10,313 bases of DNA from Anaerolineales bacterium (GTDB lineage: Bacteria > Chloroflexota > Anaerolineae > Anaerolineales > DRMV01): the NCBI GenBank assembly GCA_026985785.1, contig JALSPT010000158.1, forward strand, positions 1 to 10,313, given 5' to 3'. The position numbers and the translations under genes were made by a program. The notes beneath the pieces are model-generated. The model did not search any database. It was given only the letters and a program-made list of their open reading frames with translations, and was not told the DNA's origin. Positions 6,207 through 10,313 of this stretch are shown piece after piece. Each line of letters begins with the position of its first letter. Positions within the stretch are counted from its first letter, which is position 1.

Positions 6207-7732
6207 AAGCCATGCGCACTTTCCGTCTCGCCTTCCTTTTCTTGCTGCTGGGGGGACTGGCTGCCTGCACCCACGCCTGGCGGCAGGACACCGCGGTATG
6301 GCAGCCGCCGCCTGCGCCCTACATCCCGGCCACCACGCCCACCGCCACCATTTTTGCCACCCCGCCCCACAAACCCGGCACGCCCTACCCCACCCCCACC
6401 CCCGACGCGCCGCATCCCCTCCCCACCCTGCGCGCCCAGCAGACCGATTACATCGTCGCCGAGGGAGATACGCTGGCGCTACTGGCGCGGCGCTTCAACG
6501 TCAGCGTGCAGGCCATCATCGCGGCCAACCACTTGCAAAACCCTAACATCCTCACCGTCGGCAGCACCTTAGTCATCCCTGCCCCTCGCCCCGCGGCGCA
6601 GGCGCCAGCGTTCAAGATCATCCCCGATGCCGAACTGGTCGCCAGCCCCACCAGCGCGACCTTCGACCTCGCGGCGTTCGTTGCCCGGCAGGGCGGCCTG
6701 CTGGCGGCGTACACCGAGGAGGTGGACGGTCAGACCTTCACCGGCGCGCAACTCGTGGCCCGCGTGGCGCGCGATTACTCGGTCAACCCCCGCCTGCTGC
6801 TGGCGCTGCTGGAATACCGGGGCGGCTGGCTGAGCCATCGCCAGGTGGGCGAGCAGGCGTTACGTTTCCCGATGGGGTGGCGCGACCCGCGGCGCGCCGG
6901 CCTGTGGCGGCAACTGCACTGGGCGGCCAACGAACTCAACCGCGGCTACTACCTCTGGCGGGTGGATGGCCTGGCGGCGTTCGTGCTGGCCGATGGGCAA
7001 ATCGTGCGCCCCAACCCGACCGCCAACGCGGGCACCGCGGCGGTGCAGCACTTTTTCGCCCTGCTCGACGGGCTGGCGGACTGGCAGCGCGACGTCGGTC
7101 CCGAGGGTTTCGTCCAAACCTATCGCCGCCTGTTTGGTTATCCTTTCGACTACGCCCTGGAGCCGCTATTGCCGCCCGACCTGCGCCAGCCGCCCATGCA
7201 ACTGCCCTTCGAGCCGGGGGTAACCTGGTACTTCACCGGCGGGCCGCACAGCGCCTGGGGCGACGGGGCGGCATGGGGTGCGCTGGACTTCGCCCCCGGC
7301 GACGTGCCGCCGCAGCACCGCTGCGCGGTCAGCCACAAATGGGTTACTGCCGTGGCCGATGGGCTGGTGGTGCGCTCCGAGCATGGCGTGGTGATGCTCG
7401 ACCTGGACGGCGACGGCTATGAGCAAACCGGCTGGGATGTGCTCTATCTGCACATCGCCGCCGAGGGGCGGGTCGCGGCGGGCACGCGTCTGCACGCCGG
7501 GGAACGTATCGGGCATCCCTCGTGCGAAGGCGGCCTGGCCAACGCCACCCATGTGCACATCGCCCGCAAGTACAACGGCGAGTGGATCCCCGCCGACCGC
7601 GACCTGCCGTGGGTGTTGGATGGCTGGGTTTCGCAGGGCACGGGGCGGGCTTACGATGGCTATCTGCGGCGCGGCAACGAGGTTCGCGAAGCCTGCCAAT
7701 GTCGGGAGGCAAAAAATGCGCTTTCGCGGTAG
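6203..7732 (+). CDS. Lipoprotein cell-wall hydrolase: LysM + transglycosylase-like region + M23 peptidase
   Basis: 509-residue predicted peptidoglycan hydrolase anchored outside the membrane. The signal peptide ends in the lipobox LAAC (19-22). A Pro/Thr linker (about 32-75) leads to one LysM domain at 82-126 (YIVAEGDTLALLARRFNVS to TVGSTLVIP), which should bind the glycan strands. Residues 150-320 are helical; QLVARVARDYSVNPRLLLALLEYRGGWLS (183-211) resembles the region around the catalytic Glu of lytic transglycosylases, with E204 as candidate, but this is only a resemblance. The C-terminus (about 335-480) is an M23/LytM domain with probable zinc and catalytic residues H349, D362 (ALDFAPGD), H417 (LYLHI) and the HxH pair H450/H452 (ATHVHIA). 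All expected positions look present, so it is probably active as an endopeptidase. Start at 6203 overlaps the previous stop (ATGA), with GGAGG at 6185-6189, a long 13 nt away. Its stop overlaps a repeat and a small ORF. Confidence 0.88.
   Translation: MKAMRTFRLAFLFLLLGGLAACTHAWRQDTAVWQPPPAPYIPATTPTATIFATPPHKPGTPYPTPTPDAPHPLPTLRAQQTDYIVAEGDTLALLARRFNVSVQAIIAANHLQNPNILTVGSTLVIPAPRPAAQAPAFKIIPDAELVASPTSATFDLAAFVARQGGLLAAYTEEVDGQTFTGAQLVARVARDYSVNPRLLLALLEYRGGWLSHRQVGEQALRFPMGWRDPRRAGLWRQLHWAANELNRGYYLWRVDGLAAFVLADGQIVRPNPTANAGTAAVQHFFALLDGLADWQRDVGPEGFVQTYRRLFGYPFDYALEPLLPPDLRQPPMQLPFEPGVTWYFTGGPHSAWGDGAAWGALDFAPGDVPPQHRCAVSHKWVTAVADGLVVRSEHGVVMLDLDGDGYEQTGWDVLYLHIAAEGRVAAGTRLHAGERIGHPSCEGGLANATHVHIARKYNGEWIPADRDLPWVLDGWVSQGTGRAYDGYLRRGNEVREACQCREAKNALSR
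7710..7731 (+). repeat. Imperfect direct repeat, copy 1
   Basis: 22-bp unit that matches the copy at 7789-7810 at 17 of 22 positions, including an identical 9-base AAAAATGCG core and a closing GGTA. The copies are 79 bp apart. This copy covers the last codons of the LysM/M23 gene and runs into a TAGAAT (7730-7735) that could serve as a -10. Confidence 0.55.
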
Positions 7733-7775
7733 AATAAATATGCAAACCGAAAATACGCGCGAGGGCATTTCGTGA
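7716..7775 (+). CDS. Possible 19-residue leader peptide ORF
   Basis: ATG at 7716 is preceded by GGGAGG (7704-7709) with ideal 6-nt spacing. It opens a 19-codon frame (MRFRGRINMQTENTREGIS) ending at TGA 7773-7775. It starts within the end of the LysM/M23 gene in another frame and ends 78 nt before the GltD-like gene. No known peptide is recognised. It could be a coupled small protein, a leader peptide, or chance. The Shine-Dalgarno spacing is the only positive evidence. Confidence 0.25.
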   Translation: MRFRGRINMQTENTREGIS

Positions 7776-7788
7776 CAATCATCACCTG

Positions 7789-7810
7789 CTAAAAATGCGT
7801 TTTTCTGGTA
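7789..7810 (+). repeat. Imperfect direct repeat, copy 2
   Basis: Second copy of the 22-bp unit. It also contains an in-register ATG (7795) opening a 7-codon frame MRFSGMD that ends at TAA 7816-7818, so both copies begin with MRF, any residue, G. This copy has no Shine-Dalgarno. AAAAA-TGCG-TTTTT (7791-7804) is in addition a small inverted repeat. Confidence 0.5.
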
Positions 7811-7841
7811 TGGATTAAGCCACCTTGAGCGAAGGTAGGAG

Positions 7842-7847
7842 AGGAGG
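7842..7847 (+). promoter_or_regulatory. Strong ribosome binding site of the GltD-like gene
   Basis: AGGAGG, a near-perfect Shine-Dalgarno, 6 nt before the ATG at 7854. It decides the start and suggests a high translation rate. Confidence 0.8.
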
Positions 7848-7853
7848 TGCAGG

Positions 7854-9350
7854 ATGCAGAAAGTCCCCAGCGAGACCTTGCCGATCGACCGCAAGGAACG
7901 CTTAGGCGTGCCCTATCTGGGCCTCAAACTGCGCGATCCCCAGGAACGAATTTGTGATTTCAACGACATCGTCATTCCGCTGACGCCGGAAGAAGCCCAG
8001 CGGGAGGCGGCGCGGTGCATCCATTGCCCCGACCCCGCGCCGTGTATGCAGGCCTGCCCGGTGCACAACGACATCCCTTCGGCCATGTGGTTGATCGAGC
8101 AAGGGCGCTTTCTGGAGGCTGCTGCCCTGTATCGGGAGACCAGTTCGATGCCCGAAATTTGCAGCCGGGTCTGCCCACACGAGGTGCTGTGCCAGGGCGG
8201 CTGCGTGCGCGATGCCTACGATGGCCCGGTGCTGACGGGCATTTTGGAAACCTTCGTGGTCGATTACGAGCGGCGCGTCAAGGGCGGCACGGTGGAAGTG
8301 CCGGTGGGCGAGCCGACCGGCCATCGGGTGGCCGTGGTGGGCGCCGGCCCGGCGGGGCTTTCCTGCGCCGAGCAGTTGCGCCAGCGCGGGCACGATGTGA
8401 CCGTGTTCGACGCCAAACCTGCCCCCGGCGGCCTGTTGGTGTACGGCATCCCGAACTTCAAATTGCCGAAAGACGTCGTCTTTGCCCGCGTGGACGACCT
8501 CAAGCAGGCCGGGGTGGAGTTCGTGTTCAACACCAAAATCGGCAAGGACAAGACCATCGACGACCTGTTCGCCGAGGGGTTCGAAGCCGTGTTCATCGGT
8601 GTGGGTGCCAACGTGGACGCGCCGATGAAGGTGGAAGGCAATGATCTGAACGGCGTGATTCCGGCGACCGAGTATCTGGTGCGCGCCAACGTGCCGGAGG
8701 AGATCTGGCCGGAAGAGTACAAAGGCAAGGGGCCGCTGCACGTCGAGGGCAAGAAGGTCATCGTGGTCGGCGGCGGTGATACCGCTTCCGACTGCTTGCG
8801 CACCTCGGTGCGGCTGAAGGCTGCCGAGGTGACCTGCGTGTACCGCCGCTCGGAGGCCGAGATGCCAGGCGGCATCAAAGACCGCACCTGGGCGCGGCAA
8901 GAAGGTGCCCGCTATATGTTCCTTACCCAGCCGGTGAAGTTCATCGGTGACGAAGAGGGCAATCTGAAGGCGGTGGAATGCGTGAAGATGCGCTTAGGCG
9001 AGCCGGACGAAAGTGGCCGCCGCCGCCCAATCCCGATCGAAGGCTCCAATTTCACCCTGGAAGCCGATATCGTGGTACTGGCCATCGGTTACTGGCCGGA
9101 CGAGACCATCGGCAAGACCACACCCAACCTGAAAACCTACAACTGGGGCTTGATCGTGACCGATCCCGAAACCGGTGAAACCAGCCGCCCTGGCGTGTAT
9201 GCTGGCGGTGATGCGGCCACCGGCCCGGATTTGGTGGTAACCGCAGTGGCAGCCGGTCGTCGGGCTGCTGCCGCGATCCACAAATACCTCCTTGGTTTGG
9301 AGAAGGCAGAGGGCGAGCAAAGCGGAGACGCCTTGCAGCCCGCTCCTTGA
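7854..9350 (+). CDS. GltD/NfnL-type NAD(P)-dependent iron-sulfur flavoprotein (glutamate synthase small-subunit family)
   Basis: 498-residue cytosolic oxidoreductase that moves electrons between NAD(P)H, FAD and iron-sulfur clusters. The N-terminal double-cluster domain has eight cysteines in two groups: C55, C58, C64, C68 and C103, C107, C113, C117 (CPDPAPCMQACP and CSRVCPHEVLCQGGC), expected to bind two 4Fe-4S clusters. FAD site GAGPAG at 163-168 with PGGLLVYGIP (191-200); NAD(P) site VVGGGDTASD at 304-313; C-terminal FAD contact YAGGDAATGPDLVVTAVAAGR at 449-469. Length fits GltD (about 470-500). In glutamate synthase this subunit feeds electrons to a large GltB subunit, but no gltB lies beside it, so it may work with a distant partner, act like NfnL in ferredoxin:NADP transhydrogenation, or stand alone. 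I therefore give no gene symbol. It ends in a good terminator, so it is probably the last or only gene of its transcript. Confidence 0.9.
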   Translation: MQKVPSETLPIDRKERLGVPYLGLKLRDPQERICDFNDIVIPLTPEEAQREAARCIHCPDPAPCMQACPVHNDIPSAMWLIEQGRFLEAAALYRETSSMPEICSRVCPHEVLCQGGCVRDAYDGPVLTGILETFVVDYERRVKGGTVEVPVGEPTGHRVAVVGAGPAGLSCAEQLRQRGHDVTVFDAKPAPGGLLVYGIPNFKLPKDVVFARVDDLKQAGVEFVFNTKIGKDKTIDDLFAEGFEAVFIGVGANVDAPMKVEGNDLNGVIPATEYLVRANVPEEIWPEEYKGKGPLHVEGKKVIVVGGGDTASDCLRTSVRLKAAEVTCVYRRSEAEMPGGIKDRTWARQEGARYMFLTQPVKFIGDEEGNLKAVECVKMRLGEPDESGRRRPIPIEGSNFTLEADIVVLAIGYWPDETIGKTTPNLKTYNWGLIVTDPETGETSRPGVYAGGDAATGPDLVVTAVAAGRRAAAAIHKYLLGLEKAEGEQSGDALQPAP

Positions 9351-9370
9351 CTCCTCTCCTCCTTCGCTTG

Positions 9371-9403
9371 GGCAGGCGGCCAACCAGGCCGCCTGCCTGC
9401 TTT
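9371..9403 (+). terminator. Intrinsic terminator of the GltD-like gene
   Basis: Perfect 11-bp GC-rich stem GGCAGGCGGCC (9371-9381) with GGCCGCCTGCC (9387-9397), 5-nt loop AACCA, extendable by G-T pairs, followed by TGCTTT. It starts 20 nt after the TGA. The T-run is short, but the hairpin is strong and separates this gene from ftcD. Confidence 0.75.
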
Positions 9404-9408
9404 AAAAG

Positions 9409-9417
9409 TGGTAAGAT
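9409..9417 (+). promoter_or_regulatory. Extended -10 promoter (TGG-TAAGAT) before ftcD
   Basis: TAAGAT at 9412-9417 preceded by TGG (9409-9411) forms an extended -10 like the one before tdh. No good -35 is visible because the terminator occupies that place. Transcription would begin near 9424, about 30 nt before the ATG. Confidence 0.5.
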
Positions 9418-9441
9418 TGATACTCTTTCCTTTGCTCACCC

Positions 9442-9446
9442 GGAGG
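9442..9446 (+). promoter_or_regulatory. Ribosome binding site of ftcD
   Basis: GGAGG, 7 nt before ATG 9454 and 13 nt before the second in-frame ATG at 9460, which favours 9454 as the start. Confidence 0.75.
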
Positions 9447-9453
9447 TTTTCCC

Positions 9454-10313
9454 ATGCCCATGCCCCTGGTGGAGTGCATCCCCAACTTTTCCGAAGGCCG
9501 CCGCCCCGAGGTGGTGCAGCAAATTCTGGAAGCCATCACCTCCGTGGACGGCGTGGTGCTGCTCGACCATCACTCCGACCCCGACCACAACCGCACGGTG
9601 GTCACCTTCGTCGGCCCACCCGCGGCGGTGGAAGAGGCCGCCTTTCGCGGCATCGCCCAAGCCGCGGCGCTCATCGACCTGAACCATCACACCGGCGAGC
9701 ATCCCCGCATCGGCGCCACCGACGTGGTGCCCTTCGTGCCCATCCGCGACGTCACCATGACCGAGTGCATCGAAATCGCCCGCCGTTTGGGCAAGCGCGT
9801 CGGCGAGGAACTCGGCATTCCGGTGTACTTTTACGAAAAGGCCGCCACCCGCCCCGAGCGGGAAAACCTGGAGAACATCCGCCGCGGCCAGTACGAGGCG
9901 CTGAAAGAGGAAATCGGCGTCAACCCGGCGCGCGACCCCGACTTCGGCCCCAAGCGTGTCGGCCCGGCGGGGGCGACGGTCATTGGGGCGCGCGACCCCC
10001 TGATTGCTTACAATGTCTATCTCACCACCGACGACGTCAGCATTGCCAAGAAGATTGCCCGCGCCGTGCGGCATTCCTCGGGCGGGTTGCGCTACGTCAA
10101 GGCGCTGGGCCTGCTGGTGGAAGGCCGGGCGCAGGTTTCGATGAACCTGACCAACTACCGCAAGACGCCCATCGCCCGGGTGGTGGAACTCATCCGGCGG
10201 GAGGCGGCGCGCTATGGCGTGGCGGTGCATCACAGCGAATTGGTGGGGCTGGCGCCGGAGGAGGCGCTGGTGGAAGCCGCCCGCTGGTATCTGCAACTCG
10301 ACCAGTTCGACCC
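9454..10313 (+). CDS. ftcD: Glutamate formimidoyltransferase, 3' partial
   Basis: Transfers the formimino group of N-formimino-L-glutamate to tetrahydrofolate, giving 5-formimino-THF and glutamate, a late step of histidine breakdown that supplies one-carbon units; cytosolic. The 286 visible residues cover nearly all of the usual formyltransferase part (about 300-325). Hallmarks: VECIPNFSEGRR (6-17), the HHSDPDHNRTV segment (39-49), GEHPRIGATDVVPFVP (81-96) with H83 matching the catalytic His of characterised FTCD, YFYEKAATRPER (125-136), PKRVGPAGATVIGARDPLIAYNVYL (166-190), GGLRYVKALGL (210-220) and QVSMNLTNY (227-235). The window ends before any cyclodeaminase domain could be seen, so it is undecided whether the protein is monofunctional or fused. 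It has its own promoter after the upstream terminator. No other histidine-degradation gene is in view. Confidence 0.93.
   Translation, partial: MPMPLVECIPNFSEGRRPEVVQQILEAITSVDGVVLLDHHSDPDHNRTVVTFVGPPAAVEEAAFRGIAQAAALIDLNHHTGEHPRIGATDVVPFVPIRDVTMTECIEIARRLGKRVGEELGIPVYFYEKAATRPERENLENIRRGQYEALKEEIGVNPARDPDFGPKRVGPAGATVIGARDPLIAYNVYLTTDDVSIAKKIARAVRHSSGGLRYVKALGLLVEGRAQVSMNLTNYRKTPIARVVELIRREAARYGVAVHHSELVGLAPEEALVEAARWYLQLDQFD

Larger units (their letters stand above)
7733..7853 (+). promoter_or_regulatory. Leader region of the GltD-like gene: weak -10 candidates and alternative stems
   Basis: This 121-bp gap is more AT-rich than its surroundings and should hold the promoter if the gene is transcribed on its own. 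Candidate -10 elements are TAGAAT at 7730-7735 and TGC-TAAAAA at 7787-7795; neither has a good -35. Before the start, ACCTT (7822-7826) can pair with AAGGT (7832-7836). Alternatively CACCT (7821-7825) can pair with AGGTG (7845-7849), which overlaps the ribosome binding site; the two stems exclude each other. I recognise no known riboswitch here. Confidence 0.35.

Noticed and set aside
7733..7853. Known riboswitch or T-box before the GltD-like gene
   Set aside because: The gap is too short, and I see no conserved core of any riboswitch or T-box I know; only short alternative stems are present.
9436..10296. 286-codon open frame on the - strand over ftcD
   Set aside because: The + strand frame encodes a full set of formimidoyltransferase signatures; the antisense frame has no recognisable domain.

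Overview
The window is GC-rich with every recognisable gene on the + strand, closely packed and with no mobile element, rRNA, tRNA or CRISPR array visible. The style points to a Chloroflexota bacterium of the Anaerolineae type: lipoproteins with Thr/Pro-rich linkers after the lipobox, a CpXC protein with a long helical tail, a soluble GAF-PAS histidine kinase, and promoters of the form TGC-TATAAT. This taxonomic reading is an inference from style, not from a marker gene.

Layout, left to right. (1) 3-1292: class III PLP aminotransferase, cut at its 5' end by the window edge, followed by a perfect 10-bp hairpin. (2) 1380-2930: cytosolic histidine kinase (GAF, PAS, HisKA, HATPase) with no response regulator nearby. 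Its leader holds a CCCAATA heptamer repeat whose complementary strand is a strong G-quadruplex candidate. (3) 2984-4336: CpXC zinc-ribbon protein with a long alpha-helical tail of unknown role. (4) An extended -10 promoter at 4353-4361 opens a three-gene unit with two 4-base ATGA overlaps: L-threonine 3-dehydrogenase (tdh), a ConA/LamG-like lipoprotein, and a LysM + possible transglycosylase-like + M23 lipoprotein. (5) 7733-7853: a short leader region with an imperfect direct repeat and two tiny ORFs. It precedes a GltD/NfnL-type iron-sulfur flavoprotein (7854-9350), which ends in a good intrinsic terminator. (6) An extended -10 promoter, then glutamate formimidoyltransferase (ftcD), cut at its 3' end by the window edge.

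Functionally, four genes handle amino acids or their nitrogen and one-carbon units: aminotransferase, Tdh, the GltD-like protein and FtcD. The two lipoproteins act at the cell surface, one of them on peptidoglycan, and the kinase and CpXC protein are probably regulatory or structural. The arrangement looks like ordinary chromosome. No clearly novel system is proven here. The best leads are the CpXC protein beside an orphan kinase, the coupling of tdh to a cell-wall hydrolase pair, and the repeat/small-ORF leader before the GltD-like gene.
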